39,457 nt of DNA from Lachnospiraceae bacterium (GTDB lineage Bacteria > Bacillota > Clostridia > Lachnospirales > Lachnospiraceae). Shown piece after piece: positions 32,432-39,457 of this stretch. Each line of letters opens with the position of its first letter. Within the stretch, counting starts at the first letter, position 1. Both the position numbers and the translations under genes were made by a program. The notes beneath the pieces were generated by a model. It saw nothing but the letters and a program-made list of their open reading frames with translations, searched no databases and was not told the DNA's origin. Where the stretch lies: positions 1 through 39,457 of the forward strand of contig JAILHY010000153.1 of NCBI GenBank assembly GCA_024695575.1, written 5' to 3'.

Positions 32432-35285
32432 AAAGTCGGACGTCATCAAGGTACGTGGCGCCTGCGAACACAATCTGAAGAATTTAAGCGTGGACATACC
32501 CAGAAATCAGCTGGTAGTTCTGACAGGACTGTCAGGTTCGGGCAAGTCCTCCCTTGCTTTTGATACCATTTATGCCGAGGGACAGAGGCGTTACATGGAG
32601 TCACTTTCTTCTTACGCAAGACAGTTCCTTGGAATGATGGAGAAGCCTAACGTGGAGCGGATAGAGGGACTTTCACCCGCTATTTCCATCGACCAGAAAT
32701 CCACCAACCGCAACCCTCGTTCCACAGTGGGAACCGTTACGGAGATCTATGACTATTTCAGGCTTCTTTATGCGAGGATCGGAATAGTTCACTGTCCAAA
32801 CTGCGGTCGCGTCATCAACCGTCAGACCGTTGATCAGATCGTGGACAGGATCACGGCGCTTCCCATGGGTACCAAGATCCAGGTGCTTGCTCCTGTGGTC
32901 AGGGGAAAGAAGGGAATGCACGAGAAGCTTCTTGAGAAGGCATCTAAGAGCGGATATGTCCGCGTGCGCATCGACGGAAGCCAGTTTGATCTTTCGGAAG
33001 AGATCAAGCTTGATAAGAACATAAAGCACAACATTGACGTGATAATCGACCGTCTTGTGATCAAGGAAGAAATGCAGAAGCGACTCACAGACTCCGTCGA
33101 GAACGCGGTTAATCTGGCGGAAGGGCTTGTGAATATTGATGTGGTGGACGGAGAGGAACTTTCTTTTTCCACCAATTTCGCATGCCCTGATTGTGACATA
33201 TCTATAGCGGAGGTAGAGCCCCGAAGCTTTTCATTCAACAACCCCTTCGGTGCCTGCCCCAAGTGCGCGGGACTCGGTTATAAGATGGAGTTTTCAAAGG
33301 AACTCATCATTCCAGATGAAAACCTTTCTTTGAATGAAGGCGCAATCGCAATGAACGGCTGGAAGTCCGTTACGGATCCGGGAACCTGGACCGGGGCAAT
33401 ATTCCAGTCACTTGCCAAGCTATACAGATTCAGCATGGATACGCCTTTTAAGGATTATCCCGAGAGAGTAAAGAACCTTCTTTGGTACGGTAACGGCGGC
33501 GAAAAGTTCAAGATCGAGTATACAAGCCAGCGTGGCCGCGGACAGTATGACGTAACCTTCGAAGGGATCCTAAGACTGAGTGAACAGCGGTATCGTGAAA
33601 CCTTCTCGGAATCTGCCAAGGCGGAGTACGAGTCCTTTATGTCCATCACTCCCTGTACGGAGTGTAACGGCATGCGCCTTAAACGCGAATCTCTGGCTGT
33701 TACCGTTGGCGACAAGAACATATACGAGATCACCAATCTTTCCATAGAGAAACTGCTTGAATTCCTTGATTCCATCCAACTGTCCGATCAGCAGAAGTTC
33801 ATAGGCCGACAGGTTCTTGAACAGATCAACGCCAGAGTCACATTCCTTAAGGACGTGGGACTTTCTTATCTTACCCTGGCAAGAGCTACGGCTTCTTTGT
33901 CCGGAGGCGAGGCGCAGCGTATAAGGCTTGCTACCCAGATAGGGTCAGGCCTTGTAGGCGTTACTTACATTCTGGATGAGCCCAGCATTGGCCTTCACCA
34001 GCGGGATAACGGGATGCTCCTTAAGACCCTTAAGCATTTACGGGATCTCGGAAACACCGTGCTGGTGGTGGAACACGACGCCGAGACCATGATGGAAGCC
34101 GACCATATCATAGATATCGGCCCCGGCGCGGGAGTTAACGGCGGAACTCTCGTGGCTCAGGGAACCGCTCAGGAGATCATGGCCTGTGACCGGTCCATTA
34201 CCGGCCAGTATTTAAGCGGACGAAAGTATATCCCCATCCCCGGCAGCCGTCGTAAACCGACCGGTTATATTACCGTGCGAGGAGCAAAAGAAAACAACCT
34301 TAAAAACATAGACGTGGATTTCCCTCTGGGCGTTCTTACCTGCGTGACGGGTGTTTCGGGTTCCGGAAAGAGCTCCCTTACCAACGAGATCCTTAACAAA
34401 TACCTGTCCAAGGTTTTAAACAGAGCACATACCATTCCCGGGAAATTTGATTCCATGGAGGGTCTTGAACAGTTAGACAAGATAATCGACATTGACCAGT
34501 CTCCCATAGGACGTACTCCAAGGTCCAATCCCGCAACATATACGGGTGTCTTTGACAGCATCAGAGATCTTTTTGCAAGTACCAAGGAGGCAAAGGAGAG
34601 AGGTTACAAGAAGGGTCGTTTCAGCTTTAATGTAAAGGGTGGCCGATGCGAAGCCTGCCAGGGTGACGGTATCATCAAGATCGAAATGAACTTCCTTCCC
34701 GATGTTTACGTTCCCTGTGAGGTCTGCGGCGGAAAGCGCTACAACCGTGAGACTCTTGAGGCACTTTACAAGGGTAAGTCCATCTATGATGTCCTTGACA
34801 TGACGGTGGAGGAAGCGGTTACTTTCTTTGAAAACGTGCCTTCCATACGTGACAAGATCAAGACTCTCAATGAGGTAGGCCTTGGTTATATCAAACTGGG
34901 ACAGCCTTCCACTCAGTTATCGGGAGGCGAGGCGCAGCGTGTAAAGCTTGCTACGGAATTAAGCCGCCGAAGCACCGGACGCACCATCTATATCCTGGAT
35001 GAGCCCACCACGGGACTTCATTTTGAGGATGTGCGTCGTCTTTGCGAGATCCTTCAGCGCCTTGTAGAGAACGGCAACACTGTGATCGTCATCGAACATA
35101 ACCTCGATGTAATCAAGACCGCCGACTATATAATCGATATGGGCCCCGAGGGTGGCGATGCGGGCGGACGTGTTATCGCCAAGGGTACCCCCGAGGAGGT
35201 TTCCAAGGTAAAAGAATCCGCTACCGGCGCATTTATAGCCCAGGCCATCAAGGAAACGAAAAAGTTTCAAAAAAATGCTAAATAA
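32412..35285 (+). CDS. uvrA: Excinuclease ABC subunit A
   Basis: Full-length UvrA of 957 residues, the DNA-damage-scanning ABC ATPase of nucleotide excision repair. Two ATPase modules are complete. Module I has [14 protein letters not shown], signature [19 protein letters not shown] and [13 protein letters not shown]. Module II has [29 protein letters not shown] and [13 protein letters not shown]. Zinc-binding cysteine pairs are seen in [18 protein letters not shown] and [16 protein letters not shown]. Its start lies inside the preceding membrane-protein gene, with AGAGG upstream as ribosome site. A 126-base gap without a clear hairpin terminator separates it from mbl. Confidence 0.97.
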   Translation: MEQKILKKSDVIKVRGACEHNLKNLSVDIPRNQLVVLTGLSGSGKSSLAFDTIYAEGQRRYMESLSSYARQFLGMMEKPNVERIEGLSPAISIDQKSTNRNPRSTVGTVTEIYDYFRLLYARIGIVHCPNCGRVINRQTVDQIVDRITALPMGTKIQVLAPVVRGKKGMHEKLLEKASKSGYVRVRIDGSQFDLSEEIKLDKNIKHNIDVIIDRLVIKEEMQKRLTDSVENAVNLAEGLVNIDVVDGEELSFSTNFACPDCDISIAEVEPRSFSFNNPFGACPKCAGLGYKMEFSKELIIPDENLSLNEGAIAMNGWKSVTDPGTWTGAIFQSLAKLYRFSMDTPFKDYPERVKNLLWYGNGGEKFKIEYTSQRGRGQYDVTFEGILRLSEQRYRETFSESAKAEYESFMSITPCTECNGMRLKRESLAVTVGDKNIYEITNLSIEKLLEFLDSIQLSDQQKFIGRQVLEQINARVTFLKDVGLSYLTLARATASLSGGEAQRIRLATQIGSGLVGVTYILDEPSIGLHQRDNGMLLKTLKHLRDLGNTVLVVEHDAETMMEADHIIDIGPGAGVNGGTLVAQGTAQEIMACDRSITGQYLSGRKYIPIPGSRRKPTGYITVRGAKENNLKNIDVDFPLGVLTCVTGVSGSGKSSLTNEILNKYLSKVLNRAHTIPGKFDSMEGLEQLDKIIDIDQSPIGRTPRSNPATYTGVFDSIRDLFASTKEAKERGYKKGRFSFNVKGGRCEACQGDGIIKIEMNFLPDVYVPCEVCGGKRYNRETLEALYKGKSIYDVLDMTVEEAVTFFENVPSIRDKIKTLNEVGLGYIKLGQPSTQLSGGEAQRVKLATELSRRSTGRTIYILDEPTTGLHFEDVRRLCEILQRLVENGNTVIVIEHNLDVIKTADYIIDMGPEGGDAGGRVIAKGTPEEVSKVKESATGAFIAQAIKETKKFQKNAK

Positions 35286-35348
35286 ATTATCACGAAACTC
35301 CGATATATATACTGAAGTGTACGAAAAATATATTTTTTTCAAAATCCC

Positions 35349-35377
35349 TTTTATTTGTCGGAGTAATAGGATATAAT
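35349..35377 (+). promoter_or_regulatory. Probable promoter of mbl and the flagellar rod genes
   Basis: A perfect TATAAT (35372-35377), with a weak TTTTAT (35349-35354) at 17 bases, lies 34 bases before the mbl start. The region upstream is very AT-rich (an A5TATAT-type palindrome near 35323-35339). A 7-base dyad ACTCCGA/TCGGAGT flanks it; its right arm lies in the promoter spacer. Confidence 0.5.
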
Positions 35378-35411
35378 TTACTCTAGATTTTTTTAGACAA
35401 GAGGGAATATT

Positions 35412-36404
35412 ATGCAGTACACAGATATGGGAATCGACCTCGGAACGGCCAGCGTACTTGTTTATATCAGAGGCAAGGGCGTTGTTTTAAAAGAGCCTTC
35501 AGTAGTCGCTTATGACAGAGATACACAGAAATATAAGGCAATCGGCGAGGATGCCAGATTGATGTTGGGAAGGACACCCGGGAATATCGTAGCGATAAGA
35601 CCGTTACGCCAGGGTGTTATTTCTGATTATACGGTCACAGAGAAGATGATGAAGCACTTCATTCAGAAGGCTCTTGGCCGCAGAACTTTCCGTAAACCCC
35701 GCATTGCGGTATGCGTGCCCAGCGGAGTTACCGAAGTTGAGAAGAAAGCAGTTGAGGATGCTACCTATCAGGCAGGTGCCAGGGAGGTATTAATCATCGA
35801 AGAGCCCATTGCGGCAGCTATCGGCGCAGGTATCGACATTGCCAAGCCCTGCGGCAACATGATAGTTGATATCGGCGGAGGTACCACCGATATAGCCGTT
35901 ATATCTCTCGGAGGTACGGTTGAGAGTGCTTCCATCAAGATAGCGGGCGATGACTTTGACAGCGCAATAGTCAGATACATGAGATCCAAATACAATCTCT
36001 TTATCGGTGACAGAACAGCCGAGGATGTTAAGATCAAGATTGGCTGTGCATTCAAGAGAGCTGAGGAAGAGTACTATCCCGTCAGCGGTAAGCACGTAGT
36101 CAGCGGACTCCCCGTAACCGTTAAGGTTTCGTCGGAGGAGATGCGTGAAGCACTTGAGGATACATGTCTTAAGATCGTGGATGCCATCCGTGCCGTGCTT
36201 GAGAAGACCCCTCCGGAACTTGCAGCCGATATCGGAGCCAGAGGTATCGTCCTGACCGGCGGCGGCAGCTTGCTTCGCGGACTTGAGGATCTCATCTGTG
36301 ACAAGACGGGAATTACCACCATGACAGCCGAAGATCCCATGACAGCGGTTGCCATCGGAACAGGCAAGTACGTAGAGTACCTTGCCGGCTACAGAGAAGA
36401 TTAA
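35412..36404 (+). CDS. mbl: MreB/Mbl-family actin-like cell shape protein
   Basis: A 330-residue bacterial actin that forms membrane-attached filaments guiding lateral wall synthesis. Nucleotide-binding segments are MGIDLGTAS (6-14), DIGGGTTDIAV (from Asp153) and GIVLTGGGSLLRGLE. MKHFIQKALGRR and CVPSGVTEVEKKAV are typical of MreB/Mbl. The neighbours identify it as Mbl rather than MreB: in Bacillus subtilis mbl is followed by flhO and flhP, exactly the order here, and the mreCD genes are absent. AGAGGGAATATT precedes the ATG. It is the first gene of the flagellar rod run, 24 bases before flhO. Confidence 0.9.
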   Translation: MQYTDMGIDLGTASVLVYIRGKGVVLKEPSVVAYDRDTQKYKAIGEDARLMLGRTPGNIVAIRPLRQGVISDYTVTEKMMKHFIQKALGRRTFRKPRIAVCVPSGVTEVEKKAVEDATYQAGAREVLIIEEPIAAAIGAGIDIAKPCGNMIVDIGGGTTDIAVISLGGTVESASIKIAGDDFDSAIVRYMRSKYNLFIGDRTAEDVKIKIGCAFKRAEEEYYPVSGKHVVSGLPVTVKVSSEEMREALEDTCLKIVDAIRAVLEKTPPELAADIGARGIVLTGGGSLLRGLEDLICDKTGITTMTAEDPMTAVAIGTGKYVEYLAGYRED

Positions 36405-36428
36405 CGGTCATTAAAGAGAGGAACAGGC

Positions 36429-37205
36429 ATGGTTAAGGGTTTATACACGGCATATACAGGCATGATCAACGAGCAGCATCGCATGGATACGCTGACCAAT
36501 AACCTTGCCAATTCCACTACCGTAGGTTTTAAGAAGGAAGGCTCCACCAGCCAGTCCTTCGATGCACTTCTTGCATATAAGCTCAAAGATTCATCGGAAG
36601 CCCCCAATATTCCCAGGAATATTGGATTCAATCAGCCCGGCGTTAAGATCGGTGAGAATTACACCGATTACAGCCAGGGATCTTTCAAGATCACCGACAA
36701 TACCTTTGATCTGGCATTATCGGGTGAAGGTTTCTTTACCATCGAATTTACCAACAAAGCAGGCGAAACATCAACCAAATATACAAGAGACGGTGAGTTT
36801 ACTCTTACACAGGAAGGCTACCTTGTGACCAAGGACGGCGACTTTGTAATGGGTACTGACGGCCGTATTCAGCTTGATCCCGTCAAGGACACCGTTATTG
36901 ACGAGCGCGGTAATATCTTCCAGGATGATGCGCTCATTTCCCAGATCCGTATCACTGATTTCGAGGATTACAATTATCTTAAGAAGTACGGCGAGAACCT
37001 GCTTGAGCCTGTTGAAGGCGCAACCTACAAGAACGCTGATTACAAGGTACATTCCGGCTATCTGGAAATGTCTAATGTCAATATAGTTACCGAGATGGTC
37101 GATCTTATTGCCATCACCAGACAGTACGAGAGCAACCAGAAGATAATCAAATCCATCGACAATACGCTTGAAATTGCCTCCACACAGCTTGGAAGGCTTG
37201 GATAA
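36429..37205 (+). CDS. flhO: Flagellar distal-rod/hook-basal body protein, FlhO-like (FlgF/FlgG family)
   Basis: A 258-residue rod protein. The N-terminus MVKGLYTAYTGMINEQHRMD, followed by NNLANSTTVGFKKEG, is the flagellar rod signature. The middle carries the FlgG-type beta domain (LALSGEGFFTIEF, YTRDGEFTLTQEGYLVTKDG), and the C-terminus is the paired helix (SGYLEMSNVNIVTEMVDLI, ITRQYESNQKIIKSIDN). These two termini assemble as a coiled coil in the rod. There is no signal peptide, as expected for export by the flagellar type III apparatus. GAGAGGAAC precedes the ATG. The symbol follows the Bacillus mbl-flhO-flhP order. Confidence 0.9.
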   Translation: MVKGLYTAYTGMINEQHRMDTLTNNLANSTTVGFKKEGSTSQSFDALLAYKLKDSSEAPNIPRNIGFNQPGVKIGENYTDYSQGSFKITDNTFDLALSGEGFFTIEFTNKAGETSTKYTRDGEFTLTQEGYLVTKDGDFVMGTDGRIQLDPVKDTVIDERGNIFQDDALISQIRITDFEDYNYLKKYGENLLEPVEGATYKNADYKVHSGYLEMSNVNIVTEMVDLIAITRQYESNQKIIKSIDNTLEIASTQLGRLG

Positions 37206-37212
37206 ATAAACA

Positions 37213-37227
37213 GGTGCCCAAGGCACC
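37213..37227 (+). repeat. Hairpin between flhO and flhP
   Basis: GGTGCC-CAA-GGCACC forms a tight 6-bp GC-rich hairpin 8 bases after the flhO stop and shortly before the flhP ribosome site (AAAGGAG). No T tract follows, so it would not terminate; mRNA processing or stability is possible. Confidence 0.45.
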
Positions 37228-37245
37228 ATCGGAAAGGAGCCCGCT

Positions 37246-38061
37246 ATGGTAAGAAGCTTATGGACTGCAGCAACAGGAATGCGCGCGCAGCAGACCAACG
37301 TTGACACGATTGCACACAACCTGTCCAACGTTAACACAGCCGGCTATAAAACCGAGGTAAACGGATTTAAATCGCTTTTATACCAGACAATTCAGACAAA
37401 AACAACAACGGCCAACGGCGAGAATAAGCCGGTTGGAGCGCAGGTGGGACTTGGCGTTCGTAACGCGTCGATCACATCTATTTTCACGGACGGTGCGCTC
37501 CTTGCAAGTGCCAATGAAACAGACTTCGGTCTTTCGGGAAAGGGCTTCTTTTCCGTGCAGGGCGAAGACGGCAACACCTACTATACCCGCAGCGGCAATT
37601 TCAACTGGGCTATCAACAGAGAAGGCGGCGTTATGCTTGCCAATGCAGATGGACTTCCCGTACTTGATTCCACAGGACAGCCTATTTCTTTCGGCCCTGA
37701 GTATGTAGTATCCAAGATAACGGTAACCCACGACGGGCAGTTCTGCTATCCTGACGAAGCAAACCAGCCTCAGCCTCTGGGAATAACCTTTGGTATCTAT
37801 CAGTTCAGCAATCCCGCGGGTCTTGAAAAGAGCGATTCCGGATTGTACGTACAGTCCGCAGCCAGCGGTCAGCCCCGAAACGAAGCTACCGATGCGGCTT
37901 TGGATCGTACCAAGATTTCACAGGGATACATCGAAGGTTCCAACGTTCAGGTCGTTGATGAAATGGTTAACCTCATTACCGCCCAGAGAGCTTACGAACT
38001 CAACTCCAAGGCTATCACCGCTTCAGACGAAATGCTCCAGCAGGCCAATAATTTAAGGTAA
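37246..38061 (+). CDS. flhP: Flagellar rod protein, FlhP-like (FlgG family)
   Basis: A 271-residue rod protein homologous to the preceding gene. N-terminal MVRSLWTAATGMRAQQTNVD and IAHNLSNVNTAGYKTEV are the rod signature. FGLSGKGFFSVQ and YYTRSGNFNWAINREGGVML form the central domain. YIEGSNVQVVDEMVNLITAQRAYELNSK is the C-terminal helix seen in FlgG proteins. Of the pair, this one has the more canonical FlgG termini. AAAGGAG lies 8 bases before the ATG. The FlgJ-like gene starts 6 bases downstream, so the three rod genes are translated from one message. Confidence 0.92.
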   Translation: MVRSLWTAATGMRAQQTNVDTIAHNLSNVNTAGYKTEVNGFKSLLYQTIQTKTTTANGENKPVGAQVGLGVRNASITSIFTDGALLASANETDFGLSGKGFFSVQGEDGNTYYTRSGNFNWAINREGGVMLANADGLPVLDSTGQPISFGPEYVVSKITVTHDGQFCYPDEANQPQPLGITFGIYQFSNPAGLEKSDSGLYVQSAASGQPRNEATDAALDRTKISQGYIEGSNVQVVDEMVNLITAQRAYELNSKAITASDEMLQQANNLR

Positions 38062-38067
38062 TAAACA

Positions 38068-38409
38068 ATGGACATAACATCTCTTTATAACCAGTACATA
38101 CAGGATACCGCGTCCAAGCAGACCGGATCCGCCGGTGACATCAATCTTAAGAAGGACTACTCCAAGGCTACCGACGAGGAGCTGATGGCGGCATGCAAGA
38201 AATTCGAAGCATACTTCCTGGAGCAGTGCTTTAAGGAAATGTCCAAGACGGTGGGCAAGGATGAGTTTGAATCCGGCTCTACCTCAACCCTTGTGGATTT
38301 CTACAAGGATAATCTCATTCAGAATATTGCGGAACAGTCCACGGAAAAAGAAAGTCTGGGACTTGCACAGATGCTCTACGAGCAGATGAAACGCAATTAT
38401 AATTTGTGA
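38068..38409 (+). CDS. FlgJ N-terminal-domain rod-binding protein
   Basis: A 113-residue protein. Residues about 38-105 (ATDEELMAACKKFEAYFLEQCFKEMSKT..., STLVDFYKDNLIQNIAEQ, GLAQMLYEQMKRN) match the rod-binding domain at the N-terminus of FlgJ. The muramidase domain of proteobacterial FlgJ is absent, as is usual in Firmicutes, where a separate hydrolase opens the wall. Its role is probably as a rod cap or scaffold during export. It follows flhP closely and no clear ribosome site is visible, so it may be translationally coupled. Confidence 0.85.
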   Translation: MDITSLYNQYIQDTASKQTGSAGDINLKKDYSKATDEELMAACKKFEAYFLEQCFKEMSKTVGKDEFESGSTSTLVDFYKDNLIQNIAEQSTEKESLGLAQMLYEQMKRNYNL

Positions 38410-38416
38410 TTCTTAA

Positions 38417-39457
38417 ATGGATACTTTAAAGGGCTATATTTCATCCATAATTTTCCAGAACAATTCAAACGGATATACAGTGTTTTCATTTGTTACCGAC
38501 AGCGGTGAAGAAACCGTTGTCGGTAATTTCGGTCCGGTTTCCGAAGGAGAAATGCTGGAGCTTACCGGAGAATGGACGGTTCATCCGGTTTACGACAGAC
38601 AGTTCAAAATGAAAACCTATCGCGAAACTCATCCCGATGATGAGGCGGCAATAATGCGATATCTGGGTTCCGGCATAATCAAAGGTATCGGACCCACACT
38701 TGCAGGCCGTATCGTAGCGGAATTCGGTAAAGAAACCTTTGACGTTCTTGAAAGGCAGCCGGAGAGGCTTGCCAAGATAAAGGGCATCACTCTTAAGAAG
38801 GCAAGGGAGATCGCAATTACTGTTTCCGAAAAGAAAGGCTACAGGGATGCCATGATCTTTCTTGGCAAATACGGTATCGGGAACGAGCTGGCCATCAGGA
38901 TCTACACCTTTTATCGGGACGAGATCTATAACATTCTGAAAGAAAATCCCTACAAACTGGCAGAAGATATAAACGGTATCGGCTTTAAAACTGCGGACAA
39001 CATCGCAGCGGAACTTGGGATCAAGGCAGACAGCGATTACAGGATTCGAAGCGGGATAGTGTATTCTCTTTCCCTTGCCATGAGTCAGGGGCATCTGTAT
39101 CTTCCGGTTGAGGAGCTGGTTTCTTTTGCGGCTGAACTGCTGGGGGTACCGGGGGATGCAGTCAAACCTCAGATCGCGAACCTTACGGCGGAAAGAAAAC
39201 TCATAGTGCGAAATGATGCGGTTTATTCCGCGACCAATTACTATACGGAGCAATCCTGTGCGGGAATGTTAAGGACTCTTGCGGTGGATCTTACCGGAAA
39301 TGCCTTTAAAGAAGGAGCGTTGCTTCGGGAAATAGACAAGCTTTCCGACAAGAGCGGAGCGGGACTTGACGAAAGACAGCGGGAAGCGGTGGCACGGGCT
39401 GTTGGCTCGGGAGTCTCGATCATAACCGGTGGGCCGGGAACCGGCAAGACAACCACC
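38417..39457 (+). CDS. recD2: RecD2/TraA-family ATP-dependent helicase, N-terminal part
   Basis: The frame from ATG 38417 stays open to the window edge, giving 347 residues. The N-terminus (MDTLKGYISSIIFQNNSNGYTVFSF) is the OB-like domain of RecD2. It is followed by helix-hairpin-helix DNA-binding segments (YLGSGIIKGIGPTLAGRIV, LAKIKGITLKKAREI, EDINGIGFKTADNIA). The fragment ends in the first helicase motif, GGPGTGKTTT. RecD2 is a 5'-3' helicase acting in repair and replication without RecBC. The full protein is normally about 740 residues, so just over half is missing. It starts 7 bases after the FlgJ-like stop with no clear ribosome site; co-transcription with flagellar genes is probably incidental. 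Confidence 0.92.
   Translation, partial: MDTLKGYISSIIFQNNSNGYTVFSFVTDSGEETVVGNFGPVSEGEMLELTGEWTVHPVYDRQFKMKTYRETHPDDEAAIMRYLGSGIIKGIGPTLAGRIVAEFGKETFDVLERQPERLAKIKGITLKKAREIAITVSEKKGYRDAMIFLGKYGIGNELAIRIYTFYRDEIYNILKENPYKLAEDINGIGFKTADNIAAELGIKADSDYRIRSGIVYSLSLAMSQGHLYLPVEELVSFAAELLGVPGDAVKPQIANLTAERKLIVRNDAVYSATNYYTEQSCAGMLRTLAVDLTGNAFKEGALLREIDKLSDKSGAGLDERQREAVARAVGSGVSIITGGPGTGKTTT

Noticed and set aside
1-39457. CRISPR arrays, phage genes, transposases or attachment sites
   Set aside because: I found no regularly spaced direct repeats, no integrase or transposase domain, and no duplication of the tRNA-Gln 3' end in the window.

Overview
The window looks like a chromosomal segment of a motile, low-to-mid GC member of the Clostridia, most likely a Lachnospiraceae (Butyrivibrio-like). 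This rests on a type III glutamine synthetase, a very codon-biased class II aldolase, strong AGGAGG-type ribosome binding sites, an mbl-flhO-flhP order as in Bacillus, several HD-GYP proteins and a CvfB/YitL protein. The taxonomic call is inference from protein character, not from a marker tree. I see no phage, IS element, CRISPR array or rRNA. Coding density is high and nearly all genes are on the + strand; the exceptions are cvfB and a tRNA-Gln.

Layout. (1) 1-5.4 kb: the tail of a U32 peptidase, glnN (type III glutamine synthetase), fba (class II aldolase) closed by a strong terminator, then a polytopic membrane protein with a C-terminal GDPD-like domain and a small YjfB-family motility protein. 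(2) 5.4-6.7 kb: cvfB and tRNA-Gln(CUG) on the minus strand, followed by a curved-looking AT-rich region. (3) 6.7-19.1 kb: one tightly packed + strand run: CdaR/PucR-like regulator, ftsE, ftsX, a PcsB/EnvC-like M23 hydrolase, an S41 protease, then five genes that look like an undescribed wall-precursor modification pathway. These five are a divergent alanine-racemase-fold protein, a D-aspartate-ligase-like ATP-grasp enzyme, an AsnB-type amidotransferase, an EctB-like diaminobutyrate aminotransferase and a MurE-like ligase with altered signature motifs. (4) 19.2-28.7 kb: a signalling run of membrane HD-GYP protein, propeller-type hybrid histidine kinase with receiver and HPt, double-receiver protein, and a second membrane HD-GYP protein with a large unassigned C-terminal region. 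(5) 28.8-35.3 kb: uvrB, a polytopic membrane protein, uvrA. (6) 35.4-39.5 kb: mbl, two FlgG-family rod genes, a FlgJ N-terminal-domain protein, and the first 347 codons of recD2, cut at its Walker A motif by the window edge.

How they work together. In region 3 the FtsEX-M23 module opens peptidoglycan at division. The genes behind it resemble enzymes that racemise, ligate, amidate and synthesise unusual amino acids for stem peptides or cross-bridges: enterococcal Aslfm/AsnH for D-Asx bridges, EctB for 2,4-diaminobutyrate, and MurE for stem-peptide residue 3. That operon, particularly the orphan ectB next to a MurE paralogue with changed substrate motifs, is the best candidate here for a new system. 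Region 4 carries a complete His-Asp-His-Asp relay with two c-di-GMP-type hydrolases and no DNA-binding output. Region 6 couples a cell-shape actin to flagellar rod genes. All functional statements come from reading the sequence and family knowledge; no database search was run.
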